DNA from: Rhabditoides inermis
Taxonomy: Eukaryota > Nematoda > Chromadorea > Rhabditida > Rhabditidae
NCBI GenBank assembly: GCA_963966185.1
Contig: CAWZYM010000396.1
Coordinates: 62,001 to 126,000, forward strand
DNA: 64,000 bases
Reading direction: 5' to 3'
The notes under the pieces: model-generated
The model's database searches: none
Told to the model about the DNA's origin: nothing
What the model saw: the letters and a program-made list of their open reading frames with translations, nothing else
Shown: piece after piece, positions 24,800 through 37,275 of the stretch
How the letters are laid out: every line of letters begins with the position of its first letter
Numbering within the stretch: position 1 is the first letter of the stretch
Position numbers and translations under genes: made by a program

Positions 24800-25320
24800 A
24801 CAAAAACAATTTGACACTTAGAAATCGTATCATGCACCACTGCTTTACGGATAAAAGAATATAATGACTGAGAAGTGTTTGTGTCGTTTGACTATGATGG
24901 TGTAGATTGGCGAGACATTTGATGTGTTCGTTTGCATCGTTTTCGGTTCATGGTTTTTTCCTCTTCTCCTATGACGAAACACGTACGTTTCTCGAGGAGT
25001 GTTTCGCGCAATGCTCGCAAAATCAGTGTTCAATTTGAGTTTCAATCGCATTTTTGCATTGTTTTCCCTGTGTTTTGCCGCGGTTCGGCGAAGGATACAC
25101 AAGCAGATACAGTCGCGCCGGAAGACGCTGCGACAGCCGCTTGCTGGCATTCGATGCTCTGCCGAGGCTGCCGCGGACTGTCTTACCTTACCTCCGTCAC
25201 TACTGTCGCGTGGTTCATCTGTGAAGCTAAGATAATAAGTGACTTACAGATTTACAGTGACGAATCTGCAGTCCGCTGTTGTAAAATCGTGGATTTAGAA
25301 ATCTTCAGCGCATTGTAATA
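24800..25320. other. intergenic stretch
   Basis: No recognisable gene; open frames on both strands look random. It lies between the small charged protein gene and the TA-flanked MITE. Confidence 0.4.
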
Positions 25321-25817
25321 TAGTGTGTTCCCTTTTTTGACCGACATAGACAGTCCTCAGACAGTCCATGGAAATGGTGCCATTTCCTAACCGGCGAAAT
25401 GATGATGACCGGTCGATTAGTCCGAAACTAAAGGTTATCGATTGATTGCGCACAAATTAAGTCGAATTACAAAAATCGGCTTCTGTAGCGGTCTTCGTAT
25501 ATGTATATGAGTCAGATTGACCACCAAAAGTTGCAGCTCCTTAGCTTTATCCACCGTCAAGTAATTTGGGATTAATTAAATTTCTATTATCATCTGATTA
25601 CAGCTTAATTGTGAATATAATGAAAACTACTGATACATAGAAAAGTTAAAAATCCGGCTCTGTACCGATCTTCATAACAGTATGCCGAACATTTCTTCTT
25701 TTTATTCGCCCGGAAAGTTAGCAAGGACCAATAGTAGCACGTTTGCATGCGATTCGCATGGATTTATATGATATTCCACACAACCCTCACTTATCGGTCA
25801 AAAAAGGGAACACACTA
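25321..25817. mobile_element. 497-bp MITE, Tc1/mariner-like (TA target)
   Basis: Perfect 23-bp terminal inverted repeats: left TAGTGTGTTCCCTTTTTTGA+CCG and the reverse complement at the right end (25795-25817). TA flanks both sides (25319-25320 and 25818-25819), the target duplication of Tc1/mariner transposons. The interior has no transposase frame, so it is non-autonomous. The intact TIRs suggest recent activity. Confidence 0.85.
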
Positions 25818-26825
25818 TATGTAGCATTTTGACAATGAACCTGCATGTATGATGTTAAAGACATATTAATCACATATAGTTATTTTTTTATGATAAACCA
25901 AACACCTTCACTACTGATAGTTCAGTTGGAGTTTTTGTGTCGCGTGGCGCGGCCGGTGTGTGTCTGTGTGCGCGCGCGAGTGAACACTCGTCCACTCACC
26001 GACGGAACCACAGTCCGCGCCTCCTGCAAACACACTCGTTGCCAGTAGGACGCTCCAAACTCGCCAGTGATCCCTTCGTGATAAGTGTCTTCACTGTTTT
26101 GATAAGCATCCTACGGATGTAGATGTTGCAGATGAAATAGAACATGAAGTTTGTGAAGATTGAAATGTAGATGAACAGTGAGTTGATGACGAGTCGAAAC
26201 TCGGCAGTAGTTTTACTATACGCCTGGAAAGACATCGTAGAAGTGCGATGCGTTTCCTCCTACCGCTTCGAATAGCCCGTCTTTGAGAATGGAAGTGGCA
26301 GGTTCGAAACAGAGAATGAGAGCGAGAATGATGGTTTGTACTATCAGAGACGGCTCCTTCTTGTGACTCCGCTCTCCGCCTCAAACATACGCCTTGCACT
26401 CACATTTCATTGAGACAAAATTTCCTCGATACATTTTCGAAGAATGTCTCACTTTTTGCAAAATTGATTTCTTTACCAGTCATGAGCTTGGCGAATTTCT
26501 TGGTGTAGAAAATGGAGAGGAGAGACATTGCGAGAGACGAGAGAGGGAAGAAAATGGTGATCAGAGAGAACATGTGTTTCTCCTACAAGCGATTATTTCT
26601 TTCTCTCTCTTTTCTTTACTCTCTCTCTCTCTCTCTCCCTCTCTTTCTCTCTCTCCCACCCTCCCTCCCTCCATCGCTCACCCATTCATATTTGTCTGCC
26701 ATTTCTTCATCCCTACACGTGGTTTCGAATGAGTCTGACTTGATATTGAATGTTTTCGCACATGAGAATATTACTAGAGGAATCGCATTCAAAACGGGAA
26801 CAAGAATCTGTAAACTATAGATTAT

Positions 26826-27196
26826 ATTATCTCTAGAAAGTACATGCGTAATAGAAGGTGGTTTGTCTCGATCTAATTCAACAAAAGCGCATGCATATTT
26901 TGAAATCATTTTCAAAACCATAGCGAAATCATAGTAACACAAACCTGCTCTCGATAACGAATGTATTGCAGTGCCCAATGGTAAGAGCAATGTATATATG
27001 TGTTGTCGTGTATTGTTAAGAACTGCTTCAAATATTTACGTGATAATACGTTAACAATCACGATTTGCGAGAGCAGGTTCGTGTTACTATTATTTTGTTA
27101 TGATTTTGAAAGTGATTTCAAAATATGTATGCACTTTTGTTGAATTAGATCGAGACAAACCACCTTCTATTACGCATGTATTTTTCTAGAGATAAT
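26826..27196. repeat. imperfect inverted repeat (foldback), arms about 130 bp
   Basis: Left arm 26826-26953 (attatctctagaaa ... cctgctctcg) is the reverse complement, with scattered changes, of the right arm 27068-27196 (cgagagcagg ... ctagagataat), around a spacer of about 115 bp. It begins some 20 bp from the TM5 exon of the broken receptor. The arms include caccttctattacgcatg and gaattagatcgagacaaacc. Confidence 0.8.
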
Positions 27197-27879
27197 GCAT
27201 GTGCTTTTGTTGAATTTCATGGAAATTATATTATATTTTAACAACTAATCGTACTGGAATATAATCAAAATTGAATCAAGTTTTGAATTTAAATTAACAA
27301 AACTCGAAACACGTGATGAAACTAGTTTCATTTAATGTTCCGATGAATTATATGTCATAATCAATCTAGCAAAACAAAATTCAATGGGAGGATTCGAACC
27401 CACGACACGTTCAGAATCTTGTAAGCGCTCCCAAGAGCAATGTATATATGTGTTGTCGTGTATTGTTAAGAACTGCTTCAAATATTTACGTGATAATACG
27501 TTAACAATCACGATTTGCGAGAGCAGGTTCGTGTTACTATTATTTTGTTATGATTTTGAAAGTGATTTCAAAATATGTATGCACTTTTGTTGAATTAGAT
27601 CGAGACAAACCACCTTCTATTACGCATGTATTTTTCTAGAGATAATGCATGTGCTTTTGTTGAATTTCATGGAAATTATATTATATTTTAACAACTAATC
27701 GTACTGGAATATAATCAAAACTGAATCAAGTTTTGAATTTAAATTAACAAAACTCGAAACACGTGATGAAACTAGTTTCATTTAATGTTCCGATGAATTA
27801 TATGTCATAATCAATCTAGCAAAACACAATTCAATGGGAGGATTCGAACCCACGACACGTTCAGAATCTTGTAAGCGCT
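26986..27879 (+). repeat. two tandem copies of a 447-bp unit with tRNA-like edge
   Basis: 26986-27432 and 27433-27879 are nearly identical (few single-base changes, for example gaatc aaaattgaatc versus aaactgaatc). Each unit ends with a stretch whose minus strand reads GGAGCGCTTACAAGATTC...CGTGGGTTCGAATCCTCCCA, containing a perfect pol III B-box (GGTTCGAATCC). Beyond the second copy the minus strand continues CTTATGGATAG, giving a more complete tRNA-like sequence (about 27835-27895). The duplication is recent. Confidence 0.85.
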
Positions 27880-28049
27880 CCCTATCCATAAGGCATGCTA
27901 TGCACAAACGGATTTTAAACGGTATTCATGCATATACGCATATAGGTGCATGTGAAACTCAATCACAATTAAAGTATGATATATGAATATAATATCATAT
28001 TTTCATAACATGGTCGTACCTACGTTCCCCGGCAACCGTAGGCTATGAG

Positions 28050-28321
<272 letters not shown>

Positions 28322-28908
28322 CAAAAAACTGAACAAATTGCCCGCCCAGGTGATACATAAACGTCTGTATAGTTCACAAGTATCTCATTATCACTCTTAT
28401 CATTCGATATTGATAGTGCGCAATTCTAGCGCGTAATGTGGTAGAGACAAACCCAAGCGGCGCTGCGCGCCGCTTGTAATGAACCCGTTTAGTACCGTTT
28501 ACCCAAATAGAAGACGAGTAGAGAATGATGTATCGCTGGTGGAATATGCGATCTGCATTCCGGAATACCTACAATGCCATTACGAAAACCGATGCCTGCT
28601 CTTTTTTCTCACCATCACACTGCAACGATGCATGGAAATGAGCATTATAAGAAAGTAACGGTATTGGAAAGCGACCTGAAACCAGAAATTAGAAACCATA
28701 TTACATGTACATGTACATGTGATATGTATTACCTGATTGATAAAGGCGACGATTTTCATGAACCATGAGCGGAAATAGGCTGAGAAAAGTAATGTCATTT
28801 CTGAAAGTAGAGAATCTTACCTATGTGAAGCCAGTCGTCATTTCCTAGCCAGTAGTTGAACTCGACAGAGACGAGCTGAAGAGGATTGACTGAGAAGGAA
28901 GGAGAGGG

Positions 28909-29023
28909 GGGAAGGGAGGGAGGGAGGGAGGGAGGGAGGGAGGGAGGGAGGGAGGGAGGGAGGGAGGGAGGGAGGGAGGGAGGGAGGGAGGGAGGGAGGG
29001 AGGGAGGGAGGGAGGGATAGAGA

Positions 29024-29071
<48 letters not shown>
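28909..29071 (+). repeat. (GGGA)n followed by (GA)n
   Basis: About 110 bp of gggagggagg units, a short joint (tagagagtaa), then about 45 bp of ga. It fills the intron between the TM2 exon and the next exon of the broken receptor. Confidence 0.95.
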
Positions 29072-29074
<3 letters not shown>

Positions 29075-29834
29075 CCTGTGTAGTGTTGAGCAGCAACTCC
29101 GCTGCCACCATCTGATACACGTACACACGAGTCGACATGCTCTTCTTGTTAATAACTACCATCTAAACATTGTACGAATGCATACACAAAAAAACTCGTT
29201 GAACTTACAATTAGCAGCATGACGTTAAACGAGACGGAGAAGAAGTGGGTGAGAGCTCCAAGTATTCCGAGAGCAACGTAGAATTCGCCGGCCGCAGAAA
29301 CTGGCGGAGCTCCCACCAAATCTGGCTCGACAGTCGTCTCAATGAAGGGATGTGATCTATTTGAAGTACAAAACCTTACCAACACACTCCATGATGACAG
29401 AGTTACGGACGATACATCCACTTCTACCATCTCTCTAACTCAAAAGGTAGCTCGTTTGTAGGACGGGTCGAGTTGGTAATACGAAAAAGGTTGGGTTTGT
29501 TCCAGAAGCAAATGACAATACTGAATGACAAACAATTTGAGTGACTGAATACCTGCAACAAAGAAATAATTCTCGCGTGAGCGCTAGAAAAAGAAATGGT
29601 GGTAATGGAATGCACTTCCCCGCATCGAGTGCTATATCCTATTCCTATATCCACGAGACCCAAATCCAAATGGCAGTAATAGGCATAATCAACCGCTGTT
29701 ATTATGATGTGTCATACGAACCACTCATTCAATTATCTCTCACATTTCTCACAGCAAACGTTTATCGAGCGTCAAAACAATATGATTGTTAGGATACCAT
29801 GACGGTGTTCTTGGTAGTGGAACGCCTTTTTCTG

Positions 29835-30133
29835 CTAGTGAGCACGTCTCTTCCCGCTGTACCCACAGTACTCTAAATCATTGATACTTTTATAATAATA
29901 AAATACAGAATGTCTCACTTGTTCTGCATGTCTGCGTCTTCCGAAAAATGAGAGGACACAATCGTTGATGGCAGACCGCATGTACGTGTTGCATAGGTAG
30001 TAGAAGACAAAGTTGACGAACACTGCGATGTACATCTTCGCAGAGGTGAGCAGCGTCTGCGCATCGTCGGACAGGGACGCGTAGGCCTGTCATTGATAAT
30101 CGAGAAGGGCGAGGGAGGGAGGGAGAGAGAGGG

Positions 30134-30164
<31 letters not shown>

Positions 30165-30925
30165 GAGATAGGTAGGGAGAGACAGATAGGGAGGGAGGGA
30201 GGGAGGGAGACAAAGAGAAAAACCTCGTTGAATATGGTCTGGATGATGTTGGTGACCGGCTCGAAGGATAGAATGAGCGAGAGAATGATTGCTTGGACGA
30301 TGAGTGGGGGCTCTTTTCTGTGATCGCGAGCCAACACCGCCGCCACTAAACACACTCTTTGCCTTTCAACACCCCACACTGTCTCAGTTCCCTCCACCCA
30401 CTCGACTTCTTCATCCTCCTCGCGTAGATGACGACTCCGAGTGAGAGTGCGAGGGAGGCGAGGGGCATGCCTGCCAGCGAGTAGCCACTCACCTGGAAGA
30501 ACTGCGGCCGCGCATCTCCCTCCCCTTCCCCTCACCCACCACATACTGCACTCGCATCGCTGCCGCGTTCGGACACCGGAAGTCGAACATGCCCAGAGGC
30601 ACGTTGAAGTACTTATCGCAGCCGGTCAGCAGCGCCGGAAGCACGTTGAGAAGAATCACGTACACCTATGCACTAACAAGTATGTGTGTGTGATATGGTG
30701 TGCTTACCCAGACCAAGATCGAGTAGAAGAATACGCGTGGCTCGGAGAAGATGTGGCGTGATTGTGGGAAGACGACCATGGAACAGCGGTGGCCGGCCAT
30801 CAGAAGCACCAGATAGTAGCGGTAGTGGAAGAGGATCTGGTTGACGAGCGACAGTAGAGACGCGACGCGAGACTCGTAGTACGCTGGAGTTGTTGATATT
30901 GTTATTTTGTGGTTGTCTGTGTTGT

Positions 30926-31001
<76 letters not shown>

Positions 31002-31272
31002 GACACTCACGCTGGATGGTGGCGGGGCTGAATATGAAGGTGGGATCGACGATGAGCATCTGACTGAGAATGAGGAGACACTCGGAGACGACCATCTCGC
31101 ACACATACACCTGCGTCGACATGGTCTTGCCTATTCGGGTTGACACCTGGAAGAACGGGTAATGAGAGAGAGGGGGGAGAGAGAGTACCAGAAGTAGTAT
31201 TGCGTTGAAAGTGAGGCTGAATGCGTGGATGAGACACGCGGCGACTCCGATCACTATCATCGTAACTGGCAT
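29835..31272 (-). CDS. nematode seven-transmembrane chemoreceptor
   Basis: Serpentine receptor of the nematode chemosensory type, expected in the plasma membrane or cilia of sensory neurons. Exons join in phase: MPVTMIVIGVAACLIHAFSL..NAILLL (TM1) | VSTRIGKTMSTQVYVCEMVV with SECLLILSQMLIVDPTF (TM2) | YYESRVASLLSLVNQILFHY with RYYLVLLMAGHRCSMVVFPQ, SRHIFS and VFFYSILVW (TM3-TM4) | VYVILLNVLPALLTGCDKYF (TM5) | VSGYSLAGMPLASLALSLGV (TM6) | RKEPPLIVQAIILSLILSFE | AYASLSDDAQ and MYIAVFVNFVFYYLCNTYMR (TM7), with a basic cytoplasmic tail. HRCSMVVFPQSRHIFS after TM3 matches the R..P..(Y/H).IFS pattern of such receptors. The stop at 29833-29837 assumes the tail reads through a possible donor after HAEQ. 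An acceptor-like gtttag lies 2 nt before the ATG, so either an upstream exon or trans-splicing is possible. Confidence 0.78.
30919..31001 (+). repeat. (TTG)n microsatellite in receptor intron
   Basis: About 80 bp of ttg triplets with one interruption (gttgtcgttg). It lies in the intron after ...SPATIQ of the intact receptor gene. Confidence 0.95.
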
Positions 31273-32075
31273 ATCTAAACACCTATGATTATTAAAAGTT
31301 CAAGTTCAAGTGTTTTGTTGTATAGCTGAATAGGCATATAGTGGGCAAAGAATGTATGGGCCAACGCCCAACGCTGGATCGATATTCATTTCAAAGCATA
31401 CCCATTAAAGTACCATTATTGAGCTCCGGAGATTAAAGAAGAACTCCGGGGAAAGAGTCACCCGGGTTGACAATTTGTGCGCTCTATTCATTGATTCAAA
31501 ACTTTTGGCGCGAAAGAAAAAAGAGAGACGGAGGCGAGTCTCTCTTTCGTGTGCGAGGTCGCCACATTGCCACATTGCTATTTGCCATTCGAACGCGCCT
31601 GTCGCGCAGTGTGGGCGTGCCAGTAGCCAGCTGGCAGCAACTTCAACTGCTGCAACGCACAAGCGTCGCACACAAATCAACTGCAAGTTGAACTCATAAT
31701 AAATAACAGAACTCGATTGCACAACAATAGACCACCCACGATGCACTGTCAATCCGACAAATCAATATTACCACTTATATGGGAAATAGGGACATCTATA
31801 CTTTTGTACATTTGAATACTTGAACTGTGCTTCATCCGCAATCAATCGCTTCAATAACATTTATCAACAAGCAACAAGTGTTTATATTTGGTTTCTCCCT
31901 CTTGGTCTCCCTCCGCTCTTCATGTCATTCATCCGGAGCGAGACAGATCGATCGCTGACCATCCGAGCAGCCACTGCAAGAAACACAATGTAAACAGAAA
32001 AGGAGCATCGATCTGCACACGCAACTTCACTTTTTAACTTTTTCATAAATGTTTTTACTGTTTGTATCTTTGTAG

Positions 32076-33048
32076 ATGTCACCGAAAGTGTCTCATGAGT
32101 GTGTGGTGTGTCTCAACAGAGTGGAGCACCACCACACCGTATACTGGACAACAAGTAAGTCGCGCGCCGAAACGTGGATCAACGCCCTCGCAGACGGCAA
32201 CAAGGGATATGAGAACGAGCTGCGTGCGCGCATTGCCTTCAGACCGCGGTCTTTCCTCTGCTCTGCCCACTTCTTTCCTACCGACTTCAAAGGAATGGGG
32301 AGGGGAATAAACAGTAATGCTATTCCATTCAGAGTGAGTTCTAACGATAAGTGAACTCGCGAACACCACAACAATATATGTTTCAGCATTCGCTACTCGA
32401 TGTCATTCCCGTTGATCCTGTGGACCACGACCACGCCTACCACACCGATATCATCCAGCAGTATGAGAGCACGGTCAAGATGGAATCACTCACTTCCAAC
32501 TGAAGCAGCAGCAACAACAACAACCCCATACTCACTCTTGGAAGGAACTCACTCTTGGATTCTCTTCCGCTCCGCATCGCAGCAGCTCTCCTCTCCCTTC
32601 TTGTTCTCGCGCGGCTGCCCCACACTCTGCTCCCAACACTCTGCTCTCACCACAGATAGGTATAATATAGAATGATTACATCTATTAGCATATAAATACA
32701 GGTGCACTGTGATTCGTAAGATGATGCGCGAGAACTACCAGGTGATCAAGCACTATTTCGACTGCTGGCATCTGTGTCGGAACTTCTTCCTCGGTTTGCT
32801 GCAGGTGCGAACTAATCTATTCTTTGCTATTGATTTATTTGAAGGAGAGCAAGAAGAAGAGGTCTGCGGAGCTGCGTCCTTGGCTGCGTATGATCTCCAA
32901 CCACTTATGGTGGTCGATCAGAGAGGCAGCAGGAGACGGCGAGCTGGCCGTAGAGCTCTTCCGCTCGGTGCTCAACCACGTGCGCGGTATTCACCAATGG
33001 GGCAAGGTAAGTACGCATACATCAAACGAACAATCGATCGATCGATCG

Positions 33049-33098
<50 letters not shown>

Positions 33099-33861
33099 GA
33101 AAAGTAATAAATACTCACTAGACTCCGGGCATGCAGCGCGTACTGCAGTGCCGCCACTCGCACCCTCACCAGCGCGCTCCCGACGCGGCGCCGCACCTCA
33201 CCACCGACTCCAAGGTCTACCAGTTCCTGAAGAAGTTGGTCCTCGCACCAAAGCTGTTGGAGGTACGATATCGATTGATTATCGATTGATTATCAATTAC
33301 AGGACCTCAAGTCGATCTCTCCCCACTTCTCCACCTCTTCCACCGAGTCGTATAACTCGATAGCCTCCCGCATCTACTGCAGGAAAGAGTACTACTAGTA
33401 AGTGAATGTAATGCAATCATTCAATCCAACTCACCTTGTCCAGTGGCGCGGAGGCGTTCGAGGTGCGCGGCAACCTCGCAGAGTTGCACTTCAACGCAAC
33501 GAGGTGCGCCGATCGGCCCGTCATCGGCAAAAGACGTTACTGGAATAAGGTGAATGAGCATGCATCACAGTTATACACGTAATATGTTCAGACTCGCAAG
33601 GAGTACGTCATGCGCGAGTATCGGAAGCCTATCGTGCACTCGTGGAAGAAGGAGCTGATGGAGGAGATCCGGCAGAGGCGCCGGGACATGCCCGAGCCGC
33701 CGGAGGGAGACATGCTGGCCAAGAAAATGGAGGAGGTGTACTCGGACTCGAGTGAGTACGACACGGACAATGGGGCCGACAAGCTGGACAAGTTCATGCG
33801 GGCAGCGGGCGCGGACAATGAGTTCTATGACAGCGAAGACGATTACTCGGATGAGTACTAG
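32076..33861 (+). CDS. THAP-domain transposase-like protein (Kolobok type, core shortened)
   Basis: Starts MSPKVSHECVVCLNRVEHHH with a THAP zinc finger: C-x2-C, W in KSRAETWINAL and C-x2-H in RSFLCSAHFFPTDF. A second exon codes HSLLDVIPVDPVDHDHAYHT. Later exons carry the back half of a Kolobok-like transposase: LTTDRCTVIRKMMRENYQVI, KHYFDCWHLCRNFFLGLLQ | ESKKKRSAELRPWLRMISNH with LWWSIREAAGDGELA and LNHVRGIHQWGK | SKVYQFLKKLVLAPKLLE | DLKSISPHFSTSSTESYNS | GAEAFEVRGNLAELHFNATR | TRKEYVMREYRKPIVHSWKK, ending in an acidic tail (SEYDTDNGADKL, EDDYSDEY). Between the finger and TDR only about 100 residues are available, and I see no GDGRxDS-like block with the first catalytic Asp, so this copy looks internally deleted. 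Exon structure at 32400-32670 is unsure. An acceptor-like tttgtag abuts the ATG. Confidence 0.72.
33031..33097 (+). repeat. (GATC)n/(AATC)n tetranucleotide run in an intron
   Basis: cgatcgatcgatc grading into caatcaatcaatc for about 65 bp, in the intron after ..IHQWGK of the THAP-transposase gene. Confidence 0.9.
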
Positions 33862-34108
33862 GAACCTATTTCCTAAGAAAAAAAAGAAAAAACACACGAA
33901 CAGCTGATCGGCTGATTGCACAATTCAAAAGTGGGCGTGGCTATAAGGCCCCGCCCCCGTTTGAATATCATTGCCAAAAAGGAATCGGACTGAATAATTC
34001 AATATGTAAATTTTTGTTTTCTCTCGAAATTTTTACTATCCGATTCGTAATCACAGCCTATGATTTGCCCTGATCTCCCCGCACTCTATTTTTCCCCGGA
34101 GTTCTTCT

Positions 34109-35313
34109 TTAATTTCCTTCACACATAGTACTCTTCTCGCCGGCTCAATGGTTGTCTTGCAAAGCTTTGCAAAGAATACTTTTCTACAATCACAATGATT
34201 TTATGGGATGACGCCGGGAGAAAAAGACAGTTGGGCTAACGAGGCTGCTTCCACATAAGCTTCTTCCCACCGGCGCGATAACTGTCTTGGGAAGGATTTT
34301 TGTACACTCGCCTGATCATTCGATAGCGGCGGGCCAAAATCCTATACTAGCTATCTACTACTCTCTATACCACCGCAGGGAAAGAAGAAGAAGAAAAAAA
34401 AGAATACGAAAAATAGAATAATAATAAAAATAATGAATGCATAAAAAGAATGAAGTGTAATTATTATTGGATCGACAATAAATACGCGTGTGTTTACCAC
34501 AAACAACACCTGGGCAATAACACGGAGACACACTTGAATGTATACGGTATACACCTAATCTATCACACTCTTATACATCAAGCTGTTCAAATACGATTAT
34601 TTTCATGTGGCTAGTCTTATTGTTTATGCACTTTTCTTTCATGGAACGGTATTCGATATACGCGATTCACGGATCATTCTTTCACGAAGCGAGGGAAATC
34701 AAAATCGAAAACCACCTGTCATCCAACCGAAATGTCTAGTTCCGAATTTCTGAAATAAGCATGAAGCGTGCGAGAAATTCGCCAACTCAACGTATGAACT
34801 ACATTTCGTGCAGACAAAACAAAAACAGATAACTAAAACGCTATACACTGTCTGCATTCAATAGCGTGCAATGTTCTGATCATAAAGTAGAGTTGGTATT
34901 TACTAGGTCAGAATCCGTAATCAAATTTTCCGTTCAATAGTAAGATAAAACAAGCAAGATAGAACAATAAACTCTTTATTACTTTTCTAACATGAATTTA
35001 AAAAAAAAAAACAATAACGGGGCGAACTCGTTACAATGTTACTCGATCGCGAGAGAAAAGAGGAGAGCTTCTGAAAAGAAGCTCGGGCGTCGGCTGAGTA
35101 CGGGTAAAAACGACTGCCACTGTTATAACGGAGAGAGGGGTTACAAAATACAAAGTACAAACAAACTGAATGATACGAATAATACGGAACAACAAGTACA
35201 AAACTTATAAAGACAAAAACCATAAACTTTGTAAACAGTCAACAAATTGCTAGCTATTAGATGAGGACGATCCATAGGATCCAAGGATAGGGAGGGGGAT
35301 GGGAGCGAGGAGT
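34109..35313. other. intergenic stretch with poly(A) signal of STAR gene
   Basis: AT-rich with no recognisable gene. Minus-strand AATAAA (plus tttatt 34975-34980) lies about 335 nt past the stop of the STAR gene and is a good poly(A) candidate. A potential long stem (agacagtt ... aactgtct, about 34228-34291) is present; a structured RNA cannot be shown. Confidence 0.45.
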
Positions 35314-37275
35314 TTAGATTGAGGGAGACGAGGGGGGAGTGGACGACCGAGCGCCTCCAAAGAAGCACGACTGCTCCTTGACGACGTGGTTCATGTTGAT
35401 GTCCTTCAGAGCTTCGATCAACGAAGGCGTGAAGCCACCCAGATTACTGAAACAACTGATGCAATCTATACACCCTCATGTCCTTGCCTACTCACCTCAG
35501 CAGAGTGTTGTAGTCGAAAGGCACGGGCGGCATCTGCTGTACAGCCACCGGACTCTGCGGCGGGGGGTGCGGGTACGCCATCTAAACACACATCTCACAC
35601 CCAAGCCGTCCACAGTCCACGAACCCTGGGCGGAGAGAGCATGGGCGAATGCGAGGGGTGGACGAAGACGGGCGGACGGAAGGGCGACATGGGCATGGGG
35701 GTCATGAGACGAGGAGTCGACGGCAACACTGCAATCAGAGGATGAGACGAGAGAGTGGGGGCAGGCGAGGCACCCGTGTGCGGAGGAGAGTGCGGTCCAT
35801 CGCGGCGTCCGTGGAATGGGCGGTACGTGCCGTTGATGATCGCCAGCTCCATCAGCTGCTTGCGCTTCAGCTCGTCCGTGCCCTCAGGCTAAATGTGACA
35901 ACTTACAATGGTGTCGTTTACAATTCACACCCACCGCCGGAATCAGCAGGCGCTTCACTTGCTCCATCGCAGCCCTCATCTTGATCACGGCACGGTTCTC
36001 CGTGTCCTCACACTAAAACAAACCTCCGTCAATCAATAAATCAATGACATCACCCAGTCTCACCTGTATGAGCACGTGTAGATCGTCGTCCAAATGCTCC
36101 CACTGACTGCGCACGCCGCCACGCCCATAGTCATCCTATCAATACAACCTATCCGCTAACCGACTGGCTTCACATAGGTACCAATACCCCACACAAATTC
36201 AAACCCTAATACTTTCATAAACAGCGCCTCAGCATCGCAAATGTCTGCTACACAATAAGATTCAGACCAAAGTGTAGGTGATCATCACGGGCGATCGTCA
36301 ATGAGCTGTCCCACCACTCACCCTCCTCCTGTCGCGCATGCTGCCGCGTCCCCGCACCATGATCTTGCAGCCAGTCTCCTGCTCTAGCTGCTTGGCAGTC
36401 ATTCCACGAGGACCCAGAATACGACCCACGAAGTTGTACTGCAACCCACATGTTAAAATAGTACATCATAAGCGGTCAGCAGAATAAAATCATCTGAAAA
36501 GGGCTCAGTTATCCGTTCATTCGTCAGCTAGCCTCGCTTAGCGCGGTCACTCGGTTCGCTTCTCACTCGTCACTGCCCTGATAGCAGTGTCACAACACTA
36601 TGCAACACCAGCATTGACATGCTCACCTCGGGGTACTCCTTGATGGGCACGTACACCTTCTCCGTGACGCACACCACCTCTCCCTGGGGCTCCGGCAACT
36701 GCAGGTCGTCCACCACAAACTCACTGTGAAACAGGGCCGCGCGGACACGGCTGATCTCTGAAGGAAGTGGATGAACGGGGGATACGGGAGGGCGAGAGGG
36801 AGACTCACCGTCGTCGAGCATGCGAGTGGCGAGGGGCACGTGGCCTACACATTCCAGCCGCTTCTTCTCCGCCATCAGCTGGGCGAGCAGCTCCACGCTC
36901 ACCTCACTCTCCTCCGAACACACAGTCAATGACGACACACAGTGCCCTGCAATCGATACGCTGGGCGTGTGTCAAACTAGAGACGAGAACTCACTGTTAG
37001 TGGGCGAGTCTCCTCCGGAGAGGGCGGCGGCACGCGCATCCTGCGACATGGAAGGGGGGCGGAGGGACAGCGAAGTCTTGCCCACAGAAGGCACACGGCC
37101 GCGAGGCGGGTGCGAAGAGAAAACCTGAACGAAATAATGTTAATCATAATTACTATGTCATTCAGTCCATAAGAAGCAATCGATAATTACGCACAGAGTC
37201 CCATCCGCAGCTGTCCTCGCGCTGTCTCCGATGGTGGCTGCCGTATACGTCGCCAGTCATCATCGAACCCGCCAT
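35314..37275 (-). CDS. STAR-family KH RNA-binding protein (GLD-1/ASD-2/quaking type)
   Basis: Regulates mRNA splicing, stability or translation by binding STAR elements as a dimer. Starts [24 protein letters not shown]1-like dimer region follows: [40 protein letters not shown]. The KH domain has [12 protein letters not shown] | [39 protein letters not shown] | [24 protein letters not shown] | [22 protein letters not shown]2 reads [23 protein letters not shown]. The GPRG loop, the variable-loop basic patch and the NGTYRP end are intact. The tail is proline-rich ([20 protein letters not shown]) and ends [14 protein letters not shown] with TAA. Nine or so exons with short introns. An acceptor-like gggtag abuts the ATG. 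Which member of the family (GLD-1 or ASD-2) needs a tree; the proline-rich tail leans to the quaking/ASD-2 side. Confidence 0.9.

Larger units (their letters stand above)
31437..34108 (+). mobile_element. Kolobok-like DNA transposon, 2672 bp
   Basis: Left end AGAAGAACTCCGGGGAAA and right end TTTCCCCGGAGTTCTTCT are perfect 18-bp inverted repeats. Both are flanked by TTAA (31433-31436 and 34109-34112). TTAA target duplication together with a THAP-finger transposase is the hallmark of the Kolobok superfamily. The only gene inside is the THAP/transposase-like gene at 32076-33861, on the plus strand. Confidence 0.82.

Noticed and set aside
27840..27895. Functional tRNA gene on the minus strand
   Set aside because: The B-box is perfect, but the acceptor stem and D-arm do not pair well and the 5' half is missing in the other copy; better seen as repeat-derived.
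34228..34291. Structured RNA gene based on agacagtt/aactgtct stem
   Set aside because: Only 8 paired bases around a loop of about 48 nt; no promoter or conserved core recognised.
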